A DNA stretch of 64,000 nt. It comes from Sphingomonadaceae bacterium (GTDB taxonomy: Bacteria; Pseudomonadota; Alphaproteobacteria; Sphingomonadales; Sphingomonadaceae). The stretch spans positions 1 to 64,000 of the forward strand of contig JADZEQ010000005.1 of assembly GCA_020850455.1 (NCBI GenBank), given 5' to 3'. The notes under the pieces were generated by a model. The model was not told the DNA's origin and did not search any database. It saw nothing but the letters and a program-made list of their open reading frames with translations. Below are positions 35,461 through 44,916 of this stretch, one piece after another (position 1 is the first letter of the stretch; the number at the start of each line of letters is the position of its first letter). A program made the translations under genes and the position numbers.

Positions 35461-36233
35461 GCCCTTTGGCTCGACACCGACAATGTTTCCCCTGTCATGT
35501 ACGACGACAGGTCGCTTGCCAAAAACAGCATAACATTCGCCACTTCCCATACTTCAGCCGGGCGACCAAAGGCTTCGGCGGCGGATAATTGGTGGAGCAG
35601 CTCATCGCTCGTTACCTTGGCGAGAAAGGGATGCATGGCGATGGACGGGGCCACCGCATTTATCCGCACGCCAAACTCGGCCGCCTCAAGCGCTACGCAG
35701 CGGGTGAAGGCCATGACACCTGCCTTGGCGGCTGCATAATGCGCCTGCCCCTTTTGCGCCCGCCAACCGAGAACGGAGGCATTGTTGACCATCGCACCCG
35801 ACCCGCGTTCCTGCATGTGCGGTAAAAATGCGCGCGTCATGCGAAAGACGCTGGTCAGTGTCACATCCAGCACGCGATGCCATTGTTCATCGCGCATATC
35901 GACGACGGGAACTTCACCGCCGAGCCCGGCATTGTTGATAAGCACATCGACGTGGCCGAGCGATGCGATGGCCGCAGTGAACAGTGCATCAACCTGCGTC
36001 TGATCGGTCACGTCGCATAAATGGGTCACGGGGCGGGCGCCGGTTGCCTCTGCAATGCGATCCGCCGCTTCGCCCAGGCGGCGTTCGTGAAAGTCGCTGA
36101 TGAGGAGGTGTGCGCCCTCCTCCGCCGCGCGCTTGGCGGCGGCAAAGCCGATGCCGGTACCTGCAGCGGCGGTGATAACGATTTTCTTGCCGGTTAATAG
36201 CCCGCGCGGGGCCGGATATTCGGGCATTCTCAT
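35457..36233 (-). CDS. ipdF: Short-chain dehydrogenase IpdF (HIP-CoA intermediate reductase)
   Basis: A 258-residue SDR assigned to hydroxyl/keto interconversion on HIP-CoA intermediates. The cofactor loop reads TAAAGTGIG rather than the common TGxxxGxG, followed by HERRLGEAA and the NNASVLGWRAQ stretch, which I recall as characteristic of the mycobacterial protein IpdF. The catalytic Ser-Tyr-Lys set is in NNASVLGW and HYAAAKAG. Overlaps fadE30 and maoC by 4 nt each, consistent with a dedicated C/D-ring pathway. Confidence 0.83.
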   Translation of the reverse strand: MRMPEYPAPRGLLTGKKIVITAAAGTGIGFAAAKRAAEEGAHLLISDFHERRLGEAADRIAEATGARPVTHLCDVTDQTQVDALFTAAIASLGHVDVLINNAGLGGEVPVVDMRDEQWHRVLDVTLTSVFRMTRAFLPHMQERGSGAMVNNASVLGWRAQKGQAHYAAAKAGVMAFTRCVALEAAEFGVRINAVAPSIAMHPFLAKVTSDELLHQLSAAEAFGRPAEVWEVANVMLFLASDLSSYMTGETLSVSSQRA

Positions 36234-37408
36234 GCATCCCCCCGTGGCTCGCGCGGCAGGCCAAGCCCGCGTTCGGCGATCAAGTTGCGCTGTATCTGGT
36301 TGGTTCCGCCATAAATGGTGTCGGCCCGCGAATAGAGGAACAAATTGGGTAACGTTCCCCAGCGATATGTATCACCGCCGGTAATCTCCCCCGCCTGACC
36401 GAGCACGTCCATCGCCAGTTCGCCTAAATTGCGCCGCCAGCTCGCCCATTGGATTTTATAGGTGAGCGCAGCACCATCTATCCGGCTATGATCGCGGTTG
36501 GACAGCATGCGCAGCGCGCCATAGCGCATCAGTCGCAGCCCGATTTCCGCTTTGGCGATACGTTGGCGGATCAGCGGGTCGGCGGCACTGCCGTTGCGCT
36601 TGGCCGCCAATATGATTTCATCAAGCTCGTTGCGGAAAGCCATCTGCTGGCCCAGCGTCGATACACCGCGTTCAAAGGCCAGAAGCCCCATGGCGATCTT
36701 CCAGCCATCGCCCGGCGCCCCGATAATCGAATCTTCGGCGCAGCGCGCATCGGTGAAGAAAGTCTCATTAAACTCGGCATCGCCGTTGATCTGCTGGATC
36801 GGGCGAATTTCAATCCCCGGCTGCGCCATGTCCATCATCAGGAACGACAGGCCCTTTGGCCCCTTGGACCCTTCTTCGGTGCGGGTGACGACGAAAATCC
36901 AGTCCGAGATATGCGCAAGGCTGGTCCAAATTTTCTGACCGTTGACCACCCATTCGCCATTTTCGAGCCGCCCCTTGGTGCGCACGCTCGCCAAGTCGCT
37001 GCCCGCACTCGGTTCAGAAAAGCCCTGACAGAATATGGTTTCACCTTTGGCGATACCGGGCAGGAAACGAGCCTTTTGTTCCTCTGTGCCAAAGGTCAGG
37101 ATGGTTGGTCCAGCCAGCTCAATGCCGATGTGATTTACCCGGCCCGGAACCCCGGCCCGCGCATATTCTTCGGCAAAAATTACTTGCTGTGCGATTGTAG
37201 CATCGCGCCCGCCCCACGCCTTGGGCCAACCGATACAGCCCCAGCCATGTGCACCCAGATGCTGTTCCCATTCTTTACGGCGCTCTGCCTTTTCGGTGAG
37301 GGTGGTGATGCCCCTAATATCCTTAAAGGGGCCGCTCATCTGTGCATTCAGCCAATCGGCTGCCTCGGTGCGGAACGCCTCTTCGGCTGGGGAAAATCCC
37401 AGTTTCAT
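36230..37408 (-). CDS. fadE30: Acyl-CoA dehydrogenase, FadE30-like
   Basis: A 392-residue FAD acyl-CoA dehydrogenase (start at 37408). Typical motifs: CQGFSEPSAGSDLASVRT around the FAD/substrate site, WVVNGQKIWTS, and the C-terminal YGGTNQIQRNLIAE. FadE30 is assigned in mycobacteria to dehydrogenation of HIP-CoA-derived thioesters. The gene lies next to ipdF, as in actinobacterial clusters. It overlaps a smaller acyl-CoA dehydrogenase gene by 4 nt, so the two may form an alpha2beta2 enzyme, as is common for steroid FadE proteins. Confidence 0.83.
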   Translation of the reverse strand: MKLGFSPAEEAFRTEAADWLNAQMSGPFKDIRGITTLTEKAERRKEWEQHLGAHGWGCIGWPKAWGGRDATIAQQVIFAEEYARAGVPGRVNHIGIELAGPTILTFGTEEQKARFLPGIAKGETIFCQGFSEPSAGSDLASVRTKGRLENGEWVVNGQKIWTSLAHISDWIFVVTRTEEGSKGPKGLSFLMMDMAQPGIEIRPIQQINGDAEFNETFFTDARCAEDSIIGAPGDGWKIAMGLLAFERGVSTLGQQMAFRNELDEIILAAKRNGSAADPLIRQRIAKAEIGLRLMRYGALRMLSNRDHSRIDGAALTYKIQWASWRRNLGELAMDVLGQAGEITGGDTYRWGTLPNLFLYSRADTIYGGTNQIQRNLIAERGLGLPREPRGDA

Positions 37409-38460
37409 GCTGCATCCCCCAATATAATTTTGGCAATTTCCTCGCGATGCCAATTGCCCGGCGCGCGCAATGTCTGGATGGAACGCGCGCGTTTGAAATA
37501 TAGGTGCGCGTCATGCTCCCATGTAAAGCCGATGCCGCCGTGCAGTTGGATCATGTCGCCCGCACATTTGAAAAAAGCATCGGCACAAAAGCTTTTTGCA
37601 GCGTGGAGTGCCAAGGGCGCTTCGTCTGATCCTTCGTCGACCGTACAGGCTGCCCAATAGACGGCGCTGCGCGCCTGTTCGATTTCGACCATCATATCGG
37701 CAAGCCGATGCTTATAGGCCTGAAAGGAACCGATCGGCCGCCCGAACTGGACGCGTTCCTGGGCATAAGCGACCGTTCGGTCGAGGCATGCTTGCGCGCC
37801 GCCCAACGCCTCTGCGGCGAGGCAGATCCAGCCGCCCGCGTGCATGGCTTGCACCGCGCCCAAATGGTCGGCGATCGGTTCGCCCAATACCTTGTCCATG
37901 TGCAGGCTGGCGAGGGGGCGTGTCTGATCCATCGTCACCGGCGTTTCGATCTTAAGCCCGGCGGCATCGCGTTCGATGAGCCAGCTGCCGCCGGTTGCCG
38001 AAACAATGAAGACATCGGCGATATTGCCGTGCGGCGTGAAGTCGAAACTGCCCGACAGATAATTGCCCTGCCGTTCGACATGCCATTTGCCCGCATTGGC
38101 TGCGATTGCCTCACCCGATAAAATCCGCGGCAGCCATTTTTCGCGCTGTGCATCGGTACCGCCCACGGCGATGCCACGCGCGGCGGTGGCCAAACCAAGC
38201 AGGGGGAAGGCGGCGACCTGCGCGCCCGCCGCCTCTGCGATGCAGGCAAACTCCACCATGCCAAGCCCCGCACCGCCAAATTCTTCAGCTATGCCGATCC
38301 CCGCAAAACCCAAATCCTGACAAAACCCACGCCATAATTCGCGGTCAATGCCATTGGCGGCCATTGCACGGCGCGTACGTTCGCTCGTCGCATTTTCGGC
38401 AAAAAATGCGCGCGCCGTTTCGGCGATCATCATCTGTTCGTCGGTGAAGGCAAAATCCAT
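37405..38460 (-). CDS. Acyl-CoA dehydrogenase, small subunit type
   Basis: A 351-residue acyl-CoA dehydrogenase starting at 38460. The N-terminal helical domain (DFAFTDEQMMIAETARAFF) and the C-terminal flavin-contact helices (RVQFGRPIGSFQAYKHRLADM, QLHGGIGFTWEHDAHLYFKRA) are clear, while the central beta-domain is short. This is the pattern of the second subunit in heteromeric steroid acyl-CoA dehydrogenases. Its partner is most likely the adjacent fadE30 product. The specific FadE number cannot be assigned. Confidence 0.82.
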   Translation of the reverse strand: MDFAFTDEQMMIAETARAFFAENATSERTRRAMAANGIDRELWRGFCQDLGFAGIGIAEEFGGAGLGMVEFACIAEAAGAQVAAFPLLGLATAARGIAVGGTDAQREKWLPRILSGEAIAANAGKWHVERQGNYLSGSFDFTPHGNIADVFIVSATGGSWLIERDAAGLKIETPVTMDQTRPLASLHMDKVLGEPIADHLGAVQAMHAGGWICLAAEALGGAQACLDRTVAYAQERVQFGRPIGSFQAYKHRLADMMVEIEQARSAVYWAACTVDEGSDEAPLALHAAKSFCADAFFKCAGDMIQLHGGIGFTWEHDAHLYFKRARSIQTLRAPGNWHREEIAKIILGDAA

Positions 38461-39368
38461 TATGCCGTCCCCCAAACCTTGCGCGGCGCGACCCGCTCCG
38501 CGAGCAATATATCGACGACACTGCCCAACTCTGCGGCGTCCCAGCGTGCGCCTTTGTCGCGCGCGGGGCCTTCACGCCAACCATCTTCCAGCATGATTTT
38601 GCCGCCTTCCAGTTCAAACACGCAGCCGGTGACATGCGCGCTTTGCGCGCTACCCAGCCACACAACGGCAGGTGCGATATTGGCGGGATCCATCACGTCA
38701 AAACTTTGTCCTTCGGTTGCCATCTTGTCGGCAAATGCCTGTTCGGTCATCCGCGTTCGCGCCGCTGGAGCGAGCGCGTTGGCGGTAATGCCATAACGGC
38801 CAAGTTCTGCCGCCTGCACCAAAGTCAGTGCGGCAATCCCGCCCTTTGCCGTCGCATAGGCGGCCTGCGCAATGCTGCCCTGCAACCCCGCGCCGCTCGT
38901 CGTATTGATGATCCGCGCGTCGGGCGCGCGTCCTTCCTTTTGCTTGGCGCGCCAATAATCGACTGCGTGGCGCGACAGGCAGAAATGGCCGCGCAGATGG
39001 ACATGCATTGTTGCATCCCATTCGTCAGGCGTTGCCGACACAAACATGCGATCGCGAACGATGCCGGCATTGTTGACGACAATATGCAGGTCGCCAAAGG
39101 CAGCGATTGCCGCATCGACGATGCGTTTTGCGCCATCCCAATCGGTTATGTCTTCATAATTGGCGATGGCCTTGCCCCCAGCGGCGATAATCTCTGCCAC
39201 AACGGCATCGGCAGCACTGGTGTCGCGCCCTTCGCCGGCCAGCGATGCCCCGATGTCATTGACCACTACATTCCCCCCGGCGGCGCCAAAAGCCAATGCA
39301 TAGGCGCGCCCCAACCCCCTTGCCGCGCCGGTAATGATGACGGTGCGATTGTCGCAAATCCTTGTCAT
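38460..39368 (-). CDS. Short-chain dehydrogenase resembling 17beta-HSD/MFE-2 (Hsd4A-like)
   Basis: A 302-residue SDR with the cofactor loop TGAARGLG, NNAG, and catalytic residues in NTTSGAGLQGS and YATAKGG. The early VVVNDIGASLAGEG segment resembles the dehydrogenase unit of peroxisomal multifunctional enzyme 2 and mycobacterial Hsd4A, which act on beta-hydroxyacyl-CoA or 17-hydroxysteroids. A C-terminal extension of about 40 residues exceeds a simple SDR. It overlaps the acyl-CoA dehydrogenase gene by 1 nt. Confidence 0.8.
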   Translation of the reverse strand: MTRICDNRTVIITGAARGLGRAYALAFGAAGGNVVVNDIGASLAGEGRDTSAADAVVAEIIAAGGKAIANYEDITDWDGAKRIVDAAIAAFGDLHIVVNNAGIVRDRMFVSATPDEWDATMHVHLRGHFCLSRHAVDYWRAKQKEGRAPDARIINTTSGAGLQGSIAQAAYATAKGGIAALTLVQAAELGRYGITANALAPAARTRMTEQAFADKMATEGQSFDVMDPANIAPAVVWLGSAQSAHVTGCVFELEGGKIMLEDGWREGPARDKGARWDAAELGSVVDILLAERVAPRKVWGTA

Positions 39369-39826
39369 GTTTCAATTTCCTTGACCGGGCGCAGCATATG
39401 TTCGCTGCCATCCCCCATTAAATCTATCCCAACAAAGCGCCGATCCGTGAAATGCCACGCCCCATTTTCCAGCGCGAACTGATCCTGATAACGTCCGCTT
39501 GCCACCGTCTGCAGCGCAAAACCGGGTGCGGCTTGGACGACTGTCCAAACCGAACGGCAGTCTGCGTGTCGCCTATCGGCAGCGACCTCAATAATCGGGT
39601 TGCTGATGATATGGCGGGTGCGCGGCGAGCCATCGTGCAGCTTTATCCAGCCCCGCCACATCGCCGTCATCTGCTTAGGGTCCGTAATCGTGACGTCGCC
39701 CAAATGGAGCCGGCCGCGCGCAAATAGCGCTGCCGCACCATCAAAATCGCCAGCATCAATCGCCTCTGCATAAAGATACAGCAGATTGGGGATCGCGATG
39801 GCAGGGTTGGGCGTGTCGGTCGTCAT
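39365..39826 (-). CDS. NTF2-fold (SnoaL-like) protein of unknown activity
   Basis: A 153-residue alpha+beta barrel protein of the NTF2/SnoaL type (NLLYLYAEAIDAGDFDGAAALFARG, RHIISNPIIEV, GRYQDQFALENGAWHFTDRR). It lacks the tyrosine/aspartate pattern of the ketosteroid isomerase in this operon, so it is not called an isomerase. Similar small proteins in steroid and aromatic clusters are often lyases, isomerases or binding proteins. It lies between fadA6 and the Hsd4A-like SDR, with a 4-nt overlap to the latter. Confidence 0.75.
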   Translation of the reverse strand: MTTDTPNPAIAIPNLLYLYAEAIDAGDFDGAAALFARGRLHLGDVTITDPKQMTAMWRGWIKLHDGSPRTRHIISNPIIEVAADRRHADCRSVWTVVQAAPGFALQTVASGRYQDQFALENGAWHFTDRRFVGIDLMGDGSEHMLRPVKEIET

Positions 39827-39831
39827 GGCGG

Positions 39832-40983
39832 TTACAGGCGCTCAATAATCGTCACATTGGCCTGCCCGCCACCTTCGCACATGGTCTGCAGGCCATAACG
39901 ACCGCCGGTACGTTCGAGCGTGTGGAGCATGGTGGTCATTAACCGCGCGCCGGTAGCACCGAGCGGATGGCCAAGTGCAATGGCCCCGCCTGCGACATTC
40001 ACCTTGTCATGCGGTATGCCGAGTTCGCGCATCCATGCCATCGGCACGCTGGCAAAGGCTTCATTACATTCGAAAATGTCGATATCCTCGATGCGCATCC
40101 CCGCCTTTTGCAACGCATATTGCGTGGCGGGGATGGGTGCCGTCAGCATCCACACCGGATCATCGGCACGCACCGAAATATGGTGTACGCGCGCGCGCGG
40201 CTGCAACCCATGGTCGCGCACTGCTTGTTCGCTGGCGATAAGTAATGCCGCCGCCCCATCGCAATTCTGGCTGGCAACACCGGCGGTAATCCGTCCACCA
40301 TCTTGCACGGGCTTTAGCGCCGCCAATCCCTCGAGCGTGGTTGTCGCACGAATGGTTTCGTCGCGCGACAAGTCGCCTAAAGACACCACCTCTTTCTCGA
40401 ACCAGCCATTTTGCCATGCCGCCTCGGCGCGTTGGTGACTGGCGAACGCAAATGCCTCCATCGCTTCGCGAGAGATGCCCCATTTCTCGGCAATCATTTC
40501 AGCAGAATTAATCTGGTTGAGTTGGCCTGCACCATAGCGGGCAACCCAGCCTGCCGCGCCGGTAAAGGGATCATCAAAGCCATAGGGCTGACCCGCATAC
40601 ATGGCGGCAGAAATGGGGATGGCGTTCATTGCCTGACTGCCGCCCGCTACCACCAGATGCTGCGTCCCCGACATCACCGCCTGCGCCGCGAAATGCACCG
40701 CTTGCTGGCTGGAACCACACTGTCGGTCAATGGTCGTGCCGGGGACATGCTGGGGCAAACCGGCGACCAGCCATACGGTACGGCCGATATCGCCCGCCTG
40801 CGGACCGATGGTGTCGCAACAACCCCAGATGACGTCGTCGACCGCGCCCGCATCGATGCCGGTACGTTCGATCAGCGCCTTTATGGGGGCCGCGCCCAGA
40901 TCAGCCGGGTGCATCGCGGCAAGGCTGCCCTTTTTGCGCCCTATGGGGGTGCGGACCGCATCGATTATATAGGCTTGATTCAT
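39832..40983 (-). CDS. fadA6: Thiolase FadA6 (terminal C/D-ring thiolase)
   Basis: A 383-residue thiolase assigned to CoA-dependent cleavage of the open-chain product of C/D-ring opening. The nucleophilic cysteine is in DRQCGSSQQ, the NEAFAS and GHPLGATGAR histidine motifs follow, and the second cysteine is in TMCEGGGQAN. Length and motifs are of an acetyl-CoA acetyltransferase-type thiolase. The FadA6 role is inferred from its place with ipdABC and echA20. Confidence 0.85.
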   Translation of the reverse strand: MNQAYIIDAVRTPIGRKKGSLAAMHPADLGAAPIKALIERTGIDAGAVDDVIWGCCDTIGPQAGDIGRTVWLVAGLPQHVPGTTIDRQCGSSQQAVHFAAQAVMSGTQHLVVAGGSQAMNAIPISAAMYAGQPYGFDDPFTGAAGWVARYGAGQLNQINSAEMIAEKWGISREAMEAFAFASHQRAEAAWQNGWFEKEVVSLGDLSRDETIRATTTLEGLAALKPVQDGGRITAGVASQNCDGAAALLIASEQAVRDHGLQPRARVHHISVRADDPVWMLTAPIPATQYALQKAGMRIEDIDIFECNEAFASVPMAWMRELGIPHDKVNVAGGAIALGHPLGATGARLMTTMLHTLERTGGRYGLQTMCEGGGQANVTIIERL

Positions 40984-40989
40984 AAATCC

Positions 40990-41922
40990 TCAGGCAAAGC
41001 TGGCATCGGCGCCAATGGGGTGGCTGCCCCCCAAAATGGCACTATCGATCCGGTTGTAGTGAAATGCGCGCGACCCCCAATATCCCTGCAACGCCCATGC
41101 GCGCTTCATCCAGAAATGGAGGTCAACTTCATACGTATAGCCCATCGCGCCATGGACCTGGTGCGCGGTTTCGGCGGTCAATATCGCCGCATCACCTGCA
41201 GCCAGTTTGGCATGACTGACATGAATGGGGGCGCTCGCCAACCCATCGTCAAGCGCGCCTGCCGCGCGCCATAGCACAGGGCGGGCAAATTCAATCGCAA
41301 CCGCGCAATTGGCCAATTGATGCTTGATAGCCTGAAAGGCGCCAATCGGTTGGCCAAACTGCTGTCGTATTTTGGCATATTCGACTGCTTGATCGAGCAT
41401 CGCTTCGGCAATGCCCACCAGCTGCGCAGCGGCCATCAGTGCGCCAAGGTTGAGGAGGTGGGGGTCATCCGACGCACCACCACCGGCGGCCGCAAGCTGG
41501 CGCAGCGGATCAACCGATGCAATCGGTGTGTCCGCTTTCTGCACCACATAGGGGTTGATCTGGTGCGCCAACGGCTGTGCCAATCTGCCGGCAGCATAAT
41601 CGGCAATTTGCCCCGTTTCGCCTTTGGCCAAGAGGAACGGAACAGTCACAAATGCGACATCCACCAAGGGTTCGGCCAAACAAGCGCGCCCGCATTCAAC
41701 GGCAATCAGGGCCGCTTCGGGCAAAGACCTGCCCAGCCCGCCATCGCATTCGGGGATGAGCAGGCCGGCCAGTCCCATGTCGACCAACCCCTGCCAGATT
41801 GCGGTGTCATAGGGGCCTTCAGCGTCAAGTCGGCGCAAAACATCCACCCCATGGGTATCGGTTAAATATTCACGCACGCTCGATGCGAGGAGCAGACTGT
41901 CTTCGGAAAAGCGAAAGTCCAT
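40990..41922 (-). CDS. Acyl-CoA dehydrogenase, small subunit type (IpdE-like)
   Basis: A 310-residue acyl-CoA dehydrogenase; its start shares bases with the stop of the following larger paralogue. It keeps the N-terminal helices (DFRFSEDSLLLASSVREYL) and the C-terminal RQQFGQPIGAFQAIKHQLANC and QVHGAMGYTYEVDLHFWMKRA segments, with a shortened middle domain. It resembles the short subunits of heterotetramers such as mycobacterial IpdE1-IpdE2 (FadE32-FadE33), also about 320 residues. Pairing with the product of 41922-43085 is inferred from translational coupling. Confidence 0.8.
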   Translation of the reverse strand: MDFRFSEDSLLLASSVREYLTDTHGVDVLRRLDAEGPYDTAIWQGLVDMGLAGLLIPECDGGLGRSLPEAALIAVECGRACLAEPLVDVAFVTVPFLLAKGETGQIADYAAGRLAQPLAHQINPYVVQKADTPIASVDPLRQLAAAGGGASDDPHLLNLGALMAAAQLVGIAEAMLDQAVEYAKIRQQFGQPIGAFQAIKHQLANCAVAIEFARPVLWRAAGALDDGLASAPIHVSHAKLAAGDAAILTAETAHQVHGAMGYTYEVDLHFWMKRAWALQGYWGSRAFHYNRIDSAILGGSHPIGADASFA

Positions 41923-43085
41923 CAGCCCGCTCCTACTCGTGGCAGACCGAGCAATCGTTCGGCGGTTATATTGCGCTGCACTTCGTTTGAGCCTGCATAT
42001 ATCGGCCCCGAGTGCGCAAAAATATAACCCTCCAGCCATTGGTTGACGCTGCCATCGTCAAAATGTTTGAGTTCCGCATAGGCACCCAGAATCTGCATCG
42101 CGGTGCGGTGCATGTCGCGGTCAAGCTCAGACCAGAAAATCTTGTTGAGACTGGCTTCTGCGCCGATCTTCCCGCCCGCCATGATTTTGGCGGCCACCAT
42201 ATATGTGTTGTAGGTATAGGCTTGCGCGCGCATCCATGCGTTAACCACCGCCTCGCGTGCGGCAGGAGACGTTTTGTCCGCGTTGGCGCGGTAAAGCTCC
42301 ACCAACCGTTTGGCGGTCGCCTGAAAGCGGCCGGGTGATCGCAGCATCAGCCCGCGTTCAAAACCTGCCGTCGCCATCGCAACATTCCAGCCTTGGCCTT
42401 CGCCAGCCAGGCAATTTTCGACCGGAACGCGTACATCGTCGAAAAATAGTTCAGCAAAGCCAGTTTCACCGTGGAGTTGGCGGATCGGTCGGCGGGTGAT
42501 GCCGGGTGTGTTGAGGTCAAACAATATGAAGGTTAGCCCCTTGTGGCGGCTGCTGGCGGGGTCGGTGCGAAAAATGCCAAAACCCCAATCGGCAAAGGCG
42601 GCGCGACTGCTCCATGTCTTTTGGCCATTTATGACATAGTGGTCGCCGTCGCGGATCGCGGTCGACCGAATGGCCGCCATATCGCTGCCTGCACCGGGTT
42701 CGGACCAGGCTTGCGCCCAAATGACGTCGCCCGCGGCCATGGGGGGCAGAAAGCGCGCCTTTTGTTCGTCGCTGCCAAATTCCATGATGGTCGGGCCAAG
42801 CAAAAATATGCCATTTTGATTGGCGCGGTTGGGACCGCCAGCCGCAAAATATTCCTCTTCAAATATCAGCCATTGGATAAGGTCGAGCGCACGGCCACCA
42901 TATTCCCTGGGCCATGTAACCATCCCCCAATTGCCGCTGGCGAGCGCTTTTTCCCACACGACATGCTGGTCGAAACCTTCCCGACATTCGAGGGTGACGA
43001 GCGGTTTCTTGGGCACATGGCGCGCCATCCATGCGCGGACTTCGGCGCGGAAAGCCTCTTGTTCGGGGGTGAATTGGAACTGCAT
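41922..43085 (-). CDS. Acyl-CoA dehydrogenase, large subunit type
   Basis: A 387-residue acyl-CoA dehydrogenase with QAWSEPGAGSDMAAIRS, YVINGQKTWSSRA, and the C-terminal YAGSNEVQRNITAERLLG. It is of the same class as fadE30 and is followed directly by a short paralogue, giving a second large/small pair in this operon. One pair probably acts on the HIP-CoA side chain and the other on the ring acid CoA ester, but which is which is not resolved. It overlaps echA20 by 1 nt. Confidence 0.83.
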   Translation of the reverse strand: MQFQFTPEQEAFRAEVRAWMARHVPKKPLVTLECREGFDQHVVWEKALASGNWGMVTWPREYGGRALDLIQWLIFEEEYFAAGGPNRANQNGIFLLGPTIMEFGSDEQKARFLPPMAAGDVIWAQAWSEPGAGSDMAAIRSTAIRDGDHYVINGQKTWSSRAAFADWGFGIFRTDPASSRHKGLTFILFDLNTPGITRRPIRQLHGETGFAELFFDDVRVPVENCLAGEGQGWNVAMATAGFERGLMLRSPGRFQATAKRLVELYRANADKTSPAAREAVVNAWMRAQAYTYNTYMVAAKIMAGGKIGAEASLNKIFWSELDRDMHRTAMQILGAYAELKHFDDGSVNQWLEGYIFAHSGPIYAGSNEVQRNITAERLLGLPRVGAG

Positions 43086-43834
43086 CAGAATTTCGCTGCC
43101 TTGCCGGTTTCGACAAAGGCGTCGCGACTTTTCTGGCTGTCTTCGTGCATATACATTTCGAGTGTGAAGCCCTGCTCCCAGCGATAACCGCGGTCAACGT
43201 CGCGCGGCTCAAGACCGTTGAGCGCTTCCTTTGCAATCACCAGCGCTTTGCGTGACTTGCCCGCCATAACCGCGCAAAAGGAGCGTGCTTCATCGACCAG
43301 CGCATCGGGAGGGACGATTTTTTCGACCGCACCGAGGCGATAAGCCTCCGCCGCCGGGATATTGCCGCCGGTGAAGAAGGCGGCGCGAACCTTGTGCAAC
43401 GGCAACATGCGCGACAGGTGGGATGCGCCGCCCATCGCGCCGCGATCCACTTCGGGGAGGGAGAAATAAGCATCATCGGCGGCAATGATGACATCGCTCG
43501 CCCCACAAATGCCAATGCCGCCGCCAATGACGAACTTATGCACAGCACTGACCACGGGCACTTCGGCATCGCGTACCGCCTTGAAGGTCAGATAATTGCC
43601 CCGGTTGAGGATGGTAATGCGTTCGGGGTGAGCCTGCATCTCTTTTATGTCGACACCGCCGCAGAAACCGCGTCCTTCAGCGCGGATCAGGATGCAATGA
43701 ACATCCGGATTCTTGCCCGCTGCGGTAATGATATCAGGGATCGATAGCCATGTTTCGCTGTCGAATGCATTGACCGGCGGCACGTCAAAGACGATTTCGG
43801 CAATCCGGTCGCGGATGGTGCAGTGGATGGACAT
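43085..43834 (-). CDS. echA20: Crotonase-family ring-D hydrolase, EchA20-like
   Basis: A 249-residue crotonase. EchA20 is the family member that opens ring D of the bicyclic HIEC-CoA intermediate. The oxyanion-hole segments are GRGFCGGVDIKEM and KFVIGGGIGICGASDVIIA, and EVDRGAMGGASHLSRM follows. A C-terminal region with YRWEQGFTLEMYMHEDSQ is typical of enoyl-CoA hydratases. Its position one base from ipdC and close to ipdAB is like that in the mycobacterial cluster and supports this role over a plain hydratase. Confidence 0.83.
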   Translation of the reverse strand: MSIHCTIRDRIAEIVFDVPPVNAFDSETWLSIPDIITAAGKNPDVHCILIRAEGRGFCGGVDIKEMQAHPERITILNRGNYLTFKAVRDAEVPVVSAVHKFVIGGGIGICGASDVIIAADDAYFSLPEVDRGAMGGASHLSRMLPLHKVRAAFFTGGNIPAAEAYRLGAVEKIVPPDALVDEARSFCAVMAGKSRKALVIAKEALNGLEPRDVDRGYRWEQGFTLEMYMHEDSQKSRDAFVETGKAAKF

Positions 43835-44916
43835 TATCCCTCCTTTTTAAGTTTTAGTGCGCCAAGCGCGTCGATACGCGCCGTAGCTTCGGCCATGATG
43901 GCGGCGATCAGACCGGCAACGTCCGGCAAATCTTTGAGCCGGGCACTCACCAGACCGGTCGCCATCAGGCCGCCGTCACCGTCGCCGTCGACCACCGCAC
44001 GTTGGATGAGCATCGGTGCGGCGGCGGCCAGCATCGCTTGCGGTAAGCTGAGGTCGCCGTGGCTTGTCATCGACCGTGCGGCGGACAACATATCACCCCA
44101 AGAGGCACCCGTTGCGCGCTTCATCGCCAAGCCCGCTTCCATCGCGCGTGCCCACATGGCGATCTTCCCCGATGCCTCAATACGCGCCAATGCTTGGTTC
44201 AAAATCATCCGCTGCGGTAGACCATCAACCTTGGTGGTGACCAAAATGTCGCCCGCACCCGCACGAACATAGCGCTGTTTGATATCGGCGGGCACCGGAC
44301 TGTCGCTGGTCATCAAAAAACGCGTGCCCATCGCAATACCGCAGGCACCATAGGATAGGGCAGCAGCAAGCCCCCGCCCGTCGGAAAAGCCGCCTGCCGC
44401 CACAACCGGAATGTCGAGGGCGTCGATCACTTGTGGGAGCAATATGGTGGTGGCGACGCTGCCGGTATGCCCACCGCCTTCGCCGCCCTGCACGGTCACC
44501 ATGTCGCAGCCAAGCGCCGCCATTTTTTCAGCATGTTTAAGCGCGCCGATGGTTGGGATGCATTTGATGCCGGCATCCTTGAATACCCCGATCATCCGCG
44601 CATCTGGGCCGCGCCCGAAACTTACCGCGCCAACGCGATCCTTATTGGCAAGGATAGTGGCGACAATATCCTTCGCACCGGGCTGAAAACTGTGGAAGTT
44701 CACACCAAAACGCGCAGGCGTGAGGTCGCGCAGCCGCGCAATTTCGTCGGCCAATTGGGCGGGAGTCATCACCGCGCCCGCAAGAAAGCCAAATCCGCCC
44801 GCATTGCTGGTCGCCGCAACCAGATGTGCGTCTGCAATCCAGCCCATCGCGGTCTGGATGATCGGATGGCGACAGCCGAGTGCCTGTGTCAACGGGGTGG
44901 AAAGGTCAACCATCAA
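43834..44916 (-). CDS. ipdC: FMN-dependent oxidoreductase IpdC (nitronate monooxygenase fold)
   Basis: A 360-residue TIM-barrel flavoprotein. The N-terminal PIIQTAMGWIADAHLVAATSNAGGFGF and the central VQGGEGGGHTG and AAGGFSDGRGLAAAL FMN-phosphate motifs are those of the nitronate monooxygenase/2-nitropropane dioxygenase family. In steroid clusters the member IpdC acts on the bicyclic CoA ester before ring opening. The two adjacent ATGs (44916, 44913) make the start uncertain by one codon. It overlaps the upstream crotonase gene. Confidence 0.85.
   Translation of the reverse strand: MMVDLSTPLTQALGCRHPIIQTAMGWIADAHLVAATSNAGGFGFLAGAVMTPAQLADEIARLRDLTPARFGVNFHSFQPGAKDIVATILANKDRVGAVSFGRGPDARMIGVFKDAGIKCIPTIGALKHAEKMAALGCDMVTVQGGEGGGHTGSVATTILLPQVIDALDIPVVAAGGFSDGRGLAAALSYGACGIAMGTRFLMTSDSPVPADIKQRYVRAGAGDILVTTKVDGLPQRMILNQALARIEASGKIAMWARAMEAGLAMKRATGASWGDMLSAARSMTSHGDLSLPQAMLAAAAPMLIQRAVVDGDGDGGLMATGLVSARLKDLPDVAGLIAAIMAEATARIDALGALKLKKEG

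Noticed and set aside
36449..37660. 403-codon plus-strand frame opposite fadE30
   Set aside because: Shadow of two conserved acyl-CoA dehydrogenase genes; no protein-like pattern.
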